Shown piece by piece: positions 34,761 to 45,910 of a DNA stretch of 64,000 nucleotides. The stretch comes from Perca fluviatilis (lineage: Eukaryota > Chordata > Actinopteri > Perciformes > Percidae), in the NCBI RefSeq assembly GCF_010015445.1, contig NC_053133.1:22339922-22403921 (forward strand), read 5' to 3'. Position 1 is the stretch's first letter. Each line of letters begins with the position of its first letter. Position numbers and translations under genes: made by a program. The notes beneath the pieces were generated by a model that worked only from the letters and a program-made list of their open reading frames with translations, did not search any database and was not told the origin of the DNA.

Positions 34761-35373
34761 TTCATACTAAAGCAGCTAGGAACTCAATAACTTTTAATAG
34801 TTATGGCTGTCAAGAATTTTCAGACTGTACTTTTTAAAATAATGTCAACTTTTAATAGGCTTTAAGATATAGCCGAGGTTACAGTAATTCAACCGGGAGA
34901 AGCAGGAATAAATGCTGGTTGAGGTTGTTGGGATAGGTTTGATGTTCAACATATGTTCAGGAAGACGCTACTTTTAAAAGAAAGCCGACATAAACAAATT
35001 AATCTGTGGGAGTATAGCCCATCTATTATTCATGGTCTTTCCATAGGTCTCAGACCAAAGGCCAAACCATACATATTTTAGCATCCTCTTCCTGACCTGT
35101 CAGACTCTACATACATCAGCAAGGACAAAATTCTCTCTCTCCTCTCTTACCGATGTTCTGCACTATAGGGCAACATTAGCTGTGAGTGTATTTGCTGGAA
35201 ATCATAGCATGGTTCTAAGGAATCTTTGACTCTTAAAACTACCCTTCCACTTTTACAGCAATCCTCTGAGGTAAAGCTGCTTCCTGAGAGCTGTGAATCT
35301 GTACTCCGAGAGGTGGAGGAGGTTTTAATAGCTAGTGTTTGGTTGTAAGGTCACTACATTCTACATCTGCATT

Positions 35374-35765
35374 GCCAGGCCTTCCTCCACAGCGCTGTAG
35401 AGGAAGGTCTGGCTAGTCCACACAGCATTCCGGGATGGGAGAAAAATGTGCTCTGGTTTATTGGCATTTCTTTAAACCAATCTCAGTCGTCTGATGGTGC
35501 TACTGCGCCTCTGCAAAATAGCCTCGGGAAGGAACTTGTTTTGGTGGAACATGGTTACGTTTAAAAGTTGTTTTAGTGGTGCAACAGAAAACTCAGATTG
35601 GACAGATAGTCTAGCTAGCTGGATTTACCCTGCAGAGATCTGAGGAGCAGTTAACCATAGTCCTCCTAAATCCACCAGAGTGTTATATACCAACACAAAG
35701 AAAGCGGAAGGTGACGGACGTTCGGCCGTAAAGAGGGACATCCGGCGGAATTTCTGGCAGCAGCT
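35374..35765 (-). mobile_element. MULE-like MITE, reversed second copy
   Basis: It is the reverse complement of the element at 14,008-14,474, with the CTTCCTCCACAGCGCTGTAG palindrome, ACCCTGCAGAGATCTGAGG and ATTGGCATTTCTTTAAACC. The terminal TAGTCT/AGACTA repeats are not preserved, so boundaries are approximate. Confidence 0.75.
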
Positions 35766-35879
35766 GAACAATCCCGGAAATAAAAGGTTGTCGATTATAG
35801 ACCATAAGGTCACTGACCCTGAGATTTCAGACCACCCCTGGTGCATCTAAGTCACCAAAGGAAAAGATAAACACCCAGG

Positions 35880-36928
35880 TGAGTATTTGTCCCAATTTGG
35901 AAGATGTTACAGCAAATAGTTCTGGAAGTTAATATTTATAACGGTATGAAGCCATTGAGGTTGTTTCTTTCATTCTTTGTGCCAAGTTTTGGTTTAAAAT
36001 CAAACTTTTTGAAATAAAGGTCCAACGTAGGAAAGCTTTTTTGCACAACTCTTTTTGTCGGGCAGGTGCGTAGGATATGATTTTAGAGAAAATCCCGCAC
36101 ACTGACCATTACGCAAGCAATAATTTATTTAGAAAAATACAACGTTTCAGTCCCAGACCTTCATCAGGTAAATGAAATAAAGGTCCAAAGCTAAAAGTCC
36201 AGGCTAATAATAATAACCCCAAAATCACCACATTCATTTCTAAATTTGAGGATCAGGTCACCATTGACAGTAAATACATGTTAGTTTGTGCACGACAAGA
36301 CTACTTTAAAACTGCAGAGACTGGACAAAATACATCAACATATACAGATCATTTTAATCTTGACAGTCAGGAAGAAGTACATTTTGGATGAATGAACCGC
36401 TAACAGAGCAAACAACACACAGAATAGATCATAATCATTTCTCTAGTGTAATACGTCCACACACATCTCTTAATACTTTCATACTCACATGGTAAACCCT
36501 TTTGATATAAGTTAACAAAGACCTTCACTCCGACACCACCCTCCAGTCAGTTTTACATTTTCTTCACCACCACTTCAAGGGCTAAAAACAAACTTTAAAC
36601 CTCAGCTTTTATCCATCTTTTAATTTGGTTTTCATTACCAATGAGCATTACAGAGCTTCTGACATTTTCTTTTTTCTCTCTAATAAAGTCAAATTAAAGC
36701 AGTGCACCAAAGTGCGACAGCTGATTCTGATCCCTGAACTTTCGTAAATGTTGAAAGATTAGATTTGTGTCACTCAAGTGAGTGATCAATAGCTGATTAA
36801 CCTTACGGAGAATTCATTCAAGTCCAGGGGTTGGTTTATGCTCGACCAGAACTAATTTGTAAGACTTGTCCGACCATGTCAGAAATCAAAAGGCATTCAC
36901 ATTGATTTTCTTTTTGTATAACAGTTAG
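35880..36928. other. Intergenic, mostly unrecognised
   Basis: Apart from the short repeat word at 36,140, no gene or element ends were found. Confidence 0.35.
36140..36180. repeat. Short interspersed-repeat word (CAACGTTTCAG...TTCATCAGGT)
   Basis: The segment AACGTTTCAGTCCCAGACCT followed by TCATCAGGT is a word I associate with teleost repeats. The wider repeat probably starts near 36,040, but its limits are not visible. Confidence 0.35.
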
Positions 36929-37048
36929 AGTGGCCATATTATGCTCATTTTCAGGTTCGTAATTTTAATTTGAGATTGTACCAGAATAGGTTTACATGGT
37001 TTCATTTTCAAAAAACACCATATTTTTGTTGTACTGCACATCGCTGCA
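36929..37048 (+). mobile_element. Truncated copy of the CCCATATTATG TTAA-MITE
   Basis: It matches the left ~120 bp of the copy at 25,721 (GGCCATATTATGCTCATTTT, then ACCAGAATAGGTTTACATGG) and stops at the family X end at 37,049. Confidence 0.7.
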
Positions 37049-37230
37049 CAGCCCGGTCTCATGGCAAATGGTCACGTATTTTTAATCTATTGATACGTGT
37101 TCACGGGGACGTTTTTGTTTTTATTTCCGTGGGTGGTCAGCACAAAATGGTCTATAGGGAGATTCACGGGGAAAGCGAACACCACAGGATATACCATAGG
37201 ATATATTGTAGCGTTTCATGAAGAAAAATG
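37049..37230 (+). mobile_element. Probable left-end fragment of a family X-like element
   Basis: It begins CAGCCCGGTCTCATGGC, resembling the left ends at 44,264 (CAGACTGATCTCATAAAG), 47,169 and 62,799. No right end or target duplication was found, so the extent is a guess. Confidence 0.35.
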
Positions 37231-38029
37231 AGAGGCAATGCAATGTGAAACTGTATGAGTGAATGTCAGAGTGGCAACTGCTATCTGATTCCATGATACG
37301 CTCTTGTTTTCCCCCCTATCATGCTAAGTTTATTTCCTGTGCATAATCCATTTCTAAAGTGGGCTAATTGAATTTTCATGAGTTCATAACTCCCTTCCCA
37401 AGTGTGCTTAATTCCTTGATACTCCATTCTCTGTGTACTGTTTGCAAATGTGCCTTGTGCCATCATTCATTTCTTTTTAATGCCTATTAAGATGGTAATC
37501 ACAGGCCTCATTATCTGTTGAAAAAAAACCCGCGCTGGGCTCCAAAGTGGCTCAGTGGAGACTGACTGTAAACAACACATCACAGTTTAGAGCCAATTTT
37601 TTGACCAATCAAAGCAGTTCCCCTTACACTGAATGATAAACGGGTCAGAAATGTTGGAAATAAATTTACATAATAGCTTCCAAAAAGAAAAAGAAAAGAA
37701 GGACAAGGTCTTATGAATTGAGGTTACAGTGTTTAATGTGTAATTCATGAGCAAAGTTTGGCCGATGAATAGCTGGAAGCTCAGCAGCTAATTTCACTGG
37801 AGGACAAAAACCCCGCTATTACTACAGTTTTAAATGTGGTACTTTTATAGTGGTAGTGTCACAAGTAATGAGCTTATTACTGAACTTTTTTTTCCGCTTT
37901 CTGTGGCATTTTCTGAATTAATGAAGCAAAATGTGAAGTGTGTTGAAATGACTGCACCTGCAGTGACAGTGGTCCATTCTGATGGTGATCATTTTAGGGA
38001 GCATGTAGCAATACTGCACACACTGTTAA

Positions 38030-39676
38030 ATACTTCATATTATGCTCATTTTCAGGTTCAGAATTGTATTTAGAGTTTGTACCAGAATAGGTTTAATTCA
38101 ATTCAATTTTATTTATAGTATCAAATCATAACAAAAGTTATCTCGAGACACTTTACAGATAGAGTAGGTCTAGACCACACTCTGTAATTTCCAAAACCCC
38201 AACAATTACAGTAATTCCATCAAGAGCAAGCATTAGCAGTGGCTATCGCGACAGTGGCAAGGAAAAACTCCCTTTTAGGAAGAAACCTCGGCAGACCCAG
38301 ACTCTTGGTAGGCGGTGTCTGACGGGCCGGTTGGGGGTGTGATGAACAGTGGCGATAATAGTCACATTAAAGGTCACGGTGACTTCGAAGGTTATCGTGG
38401 AAGTTCATGTCATAGCAGGGCACATCGTGTCATACTGAGTAGTGCTGTCCCCTATACCGGATCCAGACTACTCTGTGCATAGGAACATCACAGCAGGGAG
38501 TTGCGGGATGTAGTGTGGCGCTGCAGAGCATGGGTGGATGCGGCGGATGCAGCAGGATGCAGCAGGATGCGGCCGGGATTTGCAGAGAATCACAGAGCAT
38601 AGCTCTGCGAAGAAGAAACATAAGGACTCCGGGGAGTAAACTCCCCAGAGCTAGATTAGTAACAAGCAATTCTGGGACAGGATGCATACAGAAGTAACAA
38701 GTAGAGAAGAGAGAGCAGCTCAGTGTGTCATAGGAAGGAAGGAACTTCCCCTGCAGTCTAGAATTGTAATAGCATAACTAACTACGAGGAGAAGCAGGTG
38801 GGCCGGGTTAGGTGGACGCTGCAACTCCTCACTCCCTAACTATAAGCTTTGTCAAAGAGGAGGGTTTTCAGTTTACTCTTGAATGTGGCGACGGTGTCTG
38901 CCCCTCGAACCCAGACTGGAAGCTGGTTCCACAGATTGGTTTACATAGTTTAATTTTCCAAAAACACCATATTTTAGTTGTACTGTCGGTTGCTGCAGCT
39001 CCTCTTTTCACTCTGTGTGTTGAGCTCTCTGTTTTAGCTACCGAGTGAGGCATCACACTTCTATTCCATCTTTGTCGGAAGTCGCACATGCGCAGTACCT
39101 AGATAAGGACTACTAGCCAGTCAGAAGCAGAGTATGAGGGAGTGCCCTGACAAGCACGCTAGTTTGATCCAAAACAAACCAGCTTTAGCCGGTAACCTAT
39201 GGCTTTGGCTCAGCCGTACATGTTCGAACCCGAGTCTGATCCCAAAACACATGCAGAACAACCCAAACCAGCTTTGCATCCTAGACTGGAGCAAGACGTA
39301 TCAAAGTGGTAAGTTATTTAAATGTTAACAAATTAGTCATTCATACGTAACCTTTTAATTCTGCACTGTCTCCTGGACATGGCGATACAACTATGTGAAC
39401 TCTTCAGGCCTCCGCTCTAACTAGCGTCGTTTGAGGGCGTGCCATGCTAGCCGCTAGGCGAGCATTATAACGTGTGATACAAAGTGTTCGTCACGGAAGT
39501 AAAGGCTGGACTACAATAGAGCTGCTTCGAGCAGCTCATGAACAGTTTTTTTCTGTTGGAGATGGTGAGACCCTTTGGGGTGTACTTTGGGCTTTTTCAC
39601 TTTGCAAACCTATTACATGCACAAAAAAAGATATATAATACAATAAAGGAAAGGGGAAAAGCATAATAGGAGCACT
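38030..39676 (+). mobile_element. CCCATATTATG TTAA-MITE split by an 842-bp insertion
   Basis: TTAA lies at 38026-38029 and 39677-39680. The left arm matches the 25,721 copy up to ACCAGAATAGGTTTA. The match resumes at 38,938 (GGTTTACATAGTTTAATTTT, CGCACATGCGCAGTA). It ends CATAATAGGAGCACT. Confidence 0.78.
38096..38937. mobile_element. 842-bp interspersed repeat nested in the TTAA-MITE (6-bp duplication)
   Basis: It begins ATTCAATTCAATTTTATTTA and ends CTGGTTCCACAGATT. GGTTTA is present on both sides (38090-38095, 38938-38943) but once in the intact sister copy. The body has the teleost word GGCAAGGAAAAACTCCCTTT. The class is not assigned: it has no terminal inverted repeat and no poly-A. Confidence 0.65.
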
Positions 39677-40023
39677 TTAATGTAGTTTGGTACCACAATG
39701 GAATTGGAGTTTGAAATTCTGACTATTCTTTTTGAAAGCTCTTTCATCCTTAACTTTATCGTTCATGCACCCTGCATTTCCTGCCATGTCGAGGATGGGA
39801 GTTCGAGTTAATTTGCACAAGAGGGTGCATTTAATTGACTTCTGTCATAATCAATGTAAAACCAACTGTTATGAATTGTTTTTTAAACCAGCATGCAAAA
39901 CACTTTCTCCTGTGTGCATGTTGTGGCAGCAGTCGAGCTCAGCAGGAGGCTGATTAGTGGAGTTCACAGCCCCTTTGAGTCTCGGAAATACTAACATTTC
40001 CAGTTTAAACTAGGGGGGATTTC

Positions 40024-40135
40024 ATGGTAGATAAAATATACTTTATTGTCCCCGAAGTGAAATTTGTTTTGGACTCTGTCTGTTCCGCAGCTTTACAAAG
40101 ACATCACAAAATACAGAAAATAAACATGTAGAAGC
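40024..40135 (-). mobile_element. 3' tail of a SINE/LINE-type retroelement
   Basis: The minus strand reads CAAATTTCACTTCGGGGACA followed by ATAAAGTATATTTTATC, a typical teleost retroposon tail. It abuts the point where gag similarity stops, so it may have truncated the BEL element. Confidence 0.5.
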
Positions 40136-41227
40136 TTTTTCCTGTTGGTGTCAATTGCTGCTGTTTGAGAAGCATAGATGTAATTTCATTTTGTCTGTTT
40201 AAGACAGCAATGAGACTATTGGAAGCTTCACTGCCCTCAAATGTTCTGCGCTGCACAAGCTCCTGTTCTGGTAACACAGGATCTGGTATGTCTGCCTGTG
40301 ATTGAACAGGAACATTATCCCTCAGCTGTCTATATTCTGTACTGAACTCCCTTCTGTCGGATTGATCATGGGATTTCTCACTATCACTAGCACCCTCTCG
40401 AGCCATACCCTCTACCTGCAGAGTTTGTTCCTGCCCTTGTGCTGCCCCCATACCTTCCTGGGTCTTCTGTAATAACCAGTGTCCTCTCTGGTCACCGTGG
40501 GAACTTTCCTGTTGGTATGGTAGTCGATACAACCTTCGGGCGCACACTCCTTTCTCCATGCACATTGGTTGTTGGAGCCCTTGTTTTTAGAGTTTCCATG
40601 TTGGCGAGTTCCAAGTTCCTCTCCTGAAAGTAGGCATTCATGCCATCGACTGCAGTGGAATAAACTTGTTCTTCCACACCATCCAACACTGCTAACTTTG
40701 CATTTGCAGCGGACAACTCAGCTGCGAAGTTAAGAGTCTCCTTTTGCCTCCTTATTTCCTCTCTTTCTTTAGCTAAGCGTTCTAACTTTTCTTCCAAAGC
40801 ATGCCTTTCCTTCAAAGCAGCGGCCTTAGCTAAAAGCGCTGCCATCTCAGCTTGTGCCACCAGACGAGCCGATACTGAGCTTGCATACGAACTTCTATGT
40901 GAACTCTGACTTACTAAAGAGATTCTGTCTTTGGGACCAATTTCATCTCTTATTTCTGGCAGTGGTTGAACAGGACAAGATTGAACCCACTCGTCAGCCT
41001 TAATCTTAAACTCATTGATGTTTATCAACTTTGGCTCATACCACTGTTGTGTGTCTGCAGCACACTCATCCCTTGGCAATAACTGTTGGTATCGTTTATG
41101 TAAGGATTTAAATTCTTCTAACATTTCAGTATATTTCTGAACGTTCTCCTTTACTTTCTCCAGATTGACTGGATCAGACATAAGTTCAGTTGTTTGGTTC
41201 ATTTTACGAGTCAATGCAGCACACTTA

Positions 41228-42067
41228 GGGCTAGATTTATCAAGCCGTTTGCGCCTGTTTCCAGGCGCTAATTGGTCGCAAAGACGGACGTAACCGATGC
41301 GGGCTATTTACAAACAGGGCGCACTTGGGTAAAATCGCAGATTGTCTGCCACATGAGCGAGAAGAGACAAGTTGCGCTTTCAATATGCGTTCGTGGGAGG
41401 GTCGTGGGGAAAGTGGGAGTTCCACCCAAAAGGGTGTGGGAGGATAAGCGCAAAGTGCACCTAATTATATATTCCGTGGTATTTACAAAGACTGTCAGTA
41501 AGAGCGCGCCTCTATTCTGCGGGGGAAATTCTCCGCCTCTTAAAAGCAGGTCTAAACCAGCCGCAATCGAGTTTCCTCGTAGACCTTTATGCCGCTGGTG
41601 AAATGGCAACAGCAATTTGAGCAAGACGAAGACATAGGCGAGGCTGAAAATATTTTTAACAGAAGAATCACACAACATAATTTAGCGTTACAGATCAAGC
41701 AGCCATGCAATATTAGAGTTACTGGAAGAAATCAAAGATGAAATTGAATCTCCCACTCAGCGTTCACATCCCATTCCACCAGTTGTTAAACTCCTCACTA
41801 CATTACAAATATTGGCATCAGGATCATTTCAAACAGTCATAGCATCAGCAGTGGGAATATCGCAGTCTGCACTCAGCCATATCATAGCACAAGTACCACT
41901 TTGCTACAGCGCAATTTACGGTATAGTGGGCAGAGAAAGACGCTGATTGCCTGATGGTGTCAGGGTTGATAAATACTACGCAAACTGTGGAAGCATAGCG
42001 TGCGCTATTACCGAACTCGCATAAACGGACGCAGCGCAAACTGCGCTAGTGTTAGTAAATCTAGCCC
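41228..42067 (+). mobile_element. PIF/Harbinger element inserted in the gag, TTA target
   Basis: The ends GGGCTAGATTTA and reversed GGGCTAGATTTA are perfect over 12 bp and flanked by TTA at 41225-41227 and 42068-42070. This is the classic 3-bp TWA duplication. Inside, 41,698-41,925 encodes an N-terminal piece of Harbinger transposase. Confidence 0.88.
41698..41925 (+). pseudogene. PIF/Harbinger transposase N-terminal fragment
   Basis: Reads ...LELLEEIKDEIESPTQ..., then LASGSFQTVIASAVGISQS and ALSHIIAQV. This is the helix-turn-helix segment that precedes the DDE domain in Harbinger transposases. No catalytic domain remains. Confidence 0.75.
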
Positions 42068-42529
42068 TTAGTCTTTCTAGCAAGCCTTGCTTCTTTCTTC
42101 GTCCTTTCTAACTCCAGCAATTCTTCCTTCTTTCCTTCCTCAACAGGTGCCACATCCGTGACACTGACGTCCATATTGCTTGAGGCTCTTTGTTCCATGT
42201 GGCAAAATCAAAAGTCCTTTTTCTTCCAAAAATATAACTCGATGTTCATCCCAATGAAATCTTCTAGATAAACAGAGCAAGATTGCTTTAAACTTTAGTT
42301 GTTTCACATACCGATTCCTTCAGATTCACTTGGATTCACTTCGGCCTTCAAACAATCCAAGATGGCTGGCTCTGGTAGTCCTTTGTTCAAAGTATCCAAC
42401 ATGGCTTTGATCCCAGCATATCCATCCAGAGGAGTTTTTTGACTAATTGTTGAAGTTTTTTGCCTGTTGGCCCTTTGCTCCCTGGTTTGCTACTACTTGT
42501 GGCTGAGCTGGATATATCTTGACGCGTGC

Positions 42530-42916
42530 AGTTGTAAAGATGAGGAGTAGAACTTGATGTAGCCGATTCAATGACCATTTATTATTCTTGATATAGATGA
42601 AATGTTACATAAACAAAAAACTTGAGGTAACATTTAAATTAAAGCAGTCTCTTGTATGGTAGCAAATGGCTTGTCACGTCATGGCACCACACGGTCAAAA
42701 GACTGTTTCCCCTCTCAGGCCACACCCACTGCTGTGGCTTCCTGTCTTTTAAGCCTTTCCCCTTGGGCTCCACCTTCAGCCTCCCAAGCATCCTCTAGGT
42801 GGGTGTAAACAGACCTATGGCCACACATACTCACTCATCCACAAACACACACATACTCACTACTTTTCAGAAGAAAGAATCATAAAATAAACCCAAAGCT
42901 CAATTGGGCTCCTACA
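42530..42916 (-). mobile_element. Putative 5' LTR of the BEL/Pao element
   Basis: On the minus strand it begins TGTAGGAGCCC (42,916). A TATA-like GGCTTAAAAGACAGG is present, and a polyadenylation-type AATAAATGG lies near 42,580. About 330 bp of leader separates it from the gag ATG at 42,198. The matching 3' LTR is absent, so the limits are inferred. Confidence 0.5.
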
Positions 42917-43090
42917 AAACATATCTCAAAACATACTCTCATGCAACATGAAACATGCTTTCATATACATTAGACAGGTACCTATATTGAAGCACATCAA
43001 CTACTCCTTTCATTGGCATTTTTTAATTGAACAACTCTTTCGGCTGCATTCTCCACAATAAGTATAGCACAGGCCTTGCACAATGACGCT

Positions 43091-43528
43091 TAAGGGCCAT
43101 TCACATTGTACGCGCAAACGGCAGCGCTGCGTTATGAAACCCATTGTCAATGGCTGGCCGCTCTTGCGCGTGCCGCGGTCAAAGTTCAACATGGTTCAGC
43201 TTTGACGCTGTGACATGTCTGAATTAAAAAGAAAAAAGTAAACACCGAACACACGTGGATCCACAAACGGAACAAGGCATCCTTTTGTTTGAAAGAAAGA
43301 AACATTGTCTCCACCAAATCACTACTGCGTATCCTACACAATGTCGCATGTAGCCTAATGCACGTCTGATGTAAACACCGGACGCAGAGGTGACGTGCTT
43401 TCAAATATTGGCGCATGTATGACATAAATTTGCGCTGAGCCCGGCGGCGAGCACAACAAATATATTTGGGAATAGGACAACCTAGCGGCGAGCGCAGCGC
43501 ATGCCGCGTACAATGTGAACGGCCCCTG
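43091..43528. mobile_element. hAT-like MITE with GGGCCATTCACATTGTACGCG ends
   Basis: The left AAGGGCCATTCACATTGTAC (then GCG) pairs with the reversed right end CAGGGGCCGTTCACATTGTA (then CGCGG). The interior is GC-rich near both ends. I could not find an exact target duplication. Confidence 0.65.
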
Positions 43529-43743
43529 AGAGCCACTGCTCAAGTGTCCATATTTTACGATTTCGGAGAGAGAACCGGTTGTCCCTTCCATGAGCACCGG
43601 TGGTTAACAGGATACCAGAAGCCCTCCTGCCACTTCTTTCTTTTATTAATATAGGCTGTTGGTCATCATTTATTACCTTTTGCTGACTTGCCACCTATGG
43701 CTAGGGTTTGGTTTGATTTAGGCAACTAAAACTACTTGGTTAA

Positions 43744-43831
43744 AGGAATAGTTTGATATTTTGAGAAATACACTTATTCGCTTTCTTGCTGAAAGTTAAA
43801 TGAGAAAAGCTCAAGTCTCTGAGTGCGGCCG
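43744..43831 (+). mobile_element. End fragment of the 32,825-34,136 MITE family
   Basis: TTAA at 43740-43743 is followed by AGGAATAGTTTGATATTTTG and TTCGCTTTCTTGC. This is a better-preserved terminus of the same family. The rest is missing. Confidence 0.6.
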
Positions 43832-43879
43832 AGACACAGATCAACACCTCCTATGAAAGCACAACTTCCCATTTTTGCA

Positions 43880-44075
43880 ACTACAAACAAGATATATCTT
43901 AGGAAAGGCCTTGGGGGAATCTCTTCACATTTGGCACAAACATCCACTCGGACTTGAGGATGAACTATTGCGATTTTGGAAGTCATCTCACGTCTGTCCC
44001 GTTCTCATTAACGCAATATATCAGGAACGCCTTGAGGGAATGTCTCTGGGACAGACATGGTTGAAAACTGCAACT
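43880..44075. repeat. Degenerate direct repeat of an interspersed element
   Basis: GGCCTTGGGGGAATCTCTTC and CGCCTTGAGGGAATGTCTCT recur about 115 bp apart, next to TTTGGCACAAACATCCACTC, a common teleost repeat word. It is non-coding. Confidence 0.45.
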
Positions 44076-44263
44076 TGATTGGAGGCATACAACCTCAAGG
44101 CGGTCATTCTAGTTCTCTTGAATTTTCAGGTTATCTCTGCTTTTTCTGTGTGTATTAAAATGTCGTGCTACTACAGACGCAAGAAGTCGCACGTCTTCCT
44201 GAAAATCTATAGCAGTGTTTAAAAAAAAAAAAAAAAAAAGACTAATGTGTTTTTCTTGTACGG

Positions 44264-44532
44264 CAGACTGATCTCATAAAGTGGCGTATGTATGACACGC
44301 CAATTCGTATGCCATTTTGGCGTGTCATCAAGACGCATAATCGCTTTTTAGCGTGTTTATCAACGCCGTTCGGCGGCCATTGACCTACATTACGTGTGAA
44401 TTTTTGCCGTAGCGAGTAGTATGAAGGAAGGTAAGTTCGAAGAGGGAGATTGGTTGGGGTGGTGGATGGGTAAAACACAGGACTTTCACCCAGGAGAGCT
44501 GGGATTGCATCCCACGTGTGGCGTTTTTCAGC

Positions 44533-44568
<36 letters not shown>

Positions 44569-44823
44569 CCTTCCCCAATGTTTCTTTCCTAAACCCAGCC
44601 CTTTATTGTTTTCCTAAGCGTGTGATGTTGGTCATCCTCGTGTTTTTTTCTTTCGTGATCTTTTGTTTTTTTTGTGTTACTAAAGCCTTTCCCAATATTC
44701 TTTTACATCCGCTGTATACAGCGTAGACATACACGTGGATAGCTCAAAATGCGTACAGATAACACGCCACTTGGCTTTAGGAAAGTGGTGTGTATGTTTA
44801 CGCAAAGTCATGATGCCATGTTG
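44264..44823 (+). mobile_element. Family X element, copy 2 (7-bp target duplication TGTACGG)
   Basis: TGTACGG lies on both sides (44257-44263, 44824-44830). The left end CAGACTGATCTCATAAAG and reversed right end CAACATGGCATCATGAC share CA...TG...TCAT. The tRNA-Glu-like core at 44,451-44,515 has GGGGTGGTGGATGGG, ACTTTCACCCAGGAG and GGGATTGCATCCC. A long T run sits at 44,535-44,565. It has no protein-coding capacity. Confidence 0.75.
44451..44515 (+). other. tRNA-Glu-like module in family X copy 2
   Basis: An A-box-like TTGGGGTGGTGGATGGG is followed by an anticodon-loop-like CTTTCAC (anticodon TTC) with CCCAGG. A T-arm-like GGGATTGCATCCC closes on itself. The intact acceptor stem is not evident, so this is a degenerate likeness, not a working tRNA. 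Confidence 0.45.
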
Positions 44824-45571
44824 TGTACGGACAGTCTCAAAGTTAAATCAACAGTACAAGTACAACATGTACTTTTGGACAATGGACCTGACACCGAGGT
44901 TAAAAAAAAAATTAACATAAGTAGACCTCACAGTAGCACATTGACAAGTAAAACACTGGCAGGCATGGTGGTATGAGTAAGATCGTGCCATCTCTGGTCA
45001 GGCCTACCCTCTCGTGATCCTTGAAATGGATCCCGCAGCCAGAGCTCCTTTTCAGAGAGGAGAAAATGAATGATCGAATTAAACTCTGAAATTTCGGTCT
45101 GCTTCCCTGCTGAACTCTCCTCCTACATAAATATATATATTTTCCCCACACATGATCAGTTTACAATAATGTGAGTAATGTAATTGCTGCTTTCCCGGGT
45201 AAGGTTTCCACCGCAGCGTTCAGTTCTCCACTGCAGCAGTGATACAGGAAACGACATTTGCATTTCCTGTGGTATGGATTAGATAACGAGCAGGGTTGGT
45301 GGTATAAAAGCTGAGCTTTTTCCGATACATCAAGCTGAAGCCGTTTTAATTAATCAGACCACAATTATCTGTGGCTTCTATTGGCTACCTCTTTTGTTTT
45401 AAATAAACTATCCTGCCTCGGGCTCAGAGCTGCCGGGACAGCAGCAGCATTAACAGAAGGTTAGTTACAGTTCATCTCTTTCTGTGGTCTCATGCGAACA
45501 CTCTGATCCTGATTTACATGTACTGCATTACATTTTACATTACCAAGTGTCTACAAATGTACCATACTTAC

Positions 45572-45902
45572 TAGAGTTGTTCCGATACCAGTATCGGAAA
45601 AGCCTCCGATACTACCTAAAATGCTGGTATTGGTATTGGCGAGTACGCAAGTCTCAGCACGATCCCATACCACATACTTTAGCCCCGGGGTAAAAATTAT
45701 GTGTTTAATTATGTGCTTTTTCCATTATGACCTGTCAAACTAGATAATAAATTAAAGTTATATGGCAGTTATTCACTGTATGTATTTGTTCATGTTTTAC
45801 AAAGGGTTTAACGTGAGCCAGGCCGTAGTCAACAATGATTGCAATCATATGTCTTTTATGCATTGGTATCGGGTCTGAAAAATGTATATTGGAACATCTC
45901 TC
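45572..45902. mobile_element. hAT MITE with perfect 8-bp duplication ATACTTAC
   Basis: The ends TAGAGTTGTTCCGATACC and reversed GAGAGATGTTCCAATAT share GAGNTGTTCC. ATACTTAC occupies 45564-45571 and 45903-45910. The 331-bp AT-rich interior has no ORF. Confidence 0.82.
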
Positions 45903-45910
45903 ATACTTAC

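Larger units (their letters stand above)
40136..42198 (-). pseudogene. BEL/Pao LTR retrotransposon gag fragment, broken
   Basis: The minus strand starts at the ATG at 42,198-42,196 (MEQRASSNMDVSV). It continues after a PIF/Harbinger insertion at 41,227 and runs to about 40,140. The central part is a charged coiled coil (AALLAKAAALKERHALEEKL, AELSAANAKLAVLDG) followed by LNRQNEITSMLLKQQQL, the layout of teleost BEL gag upstream of its core. A frameshift near 40,500 separates the last ~120 residues, and similarity stops before the gag core. No protease, RT or integrase is present. It is a defective, old insertion. Confidence 0.72.
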
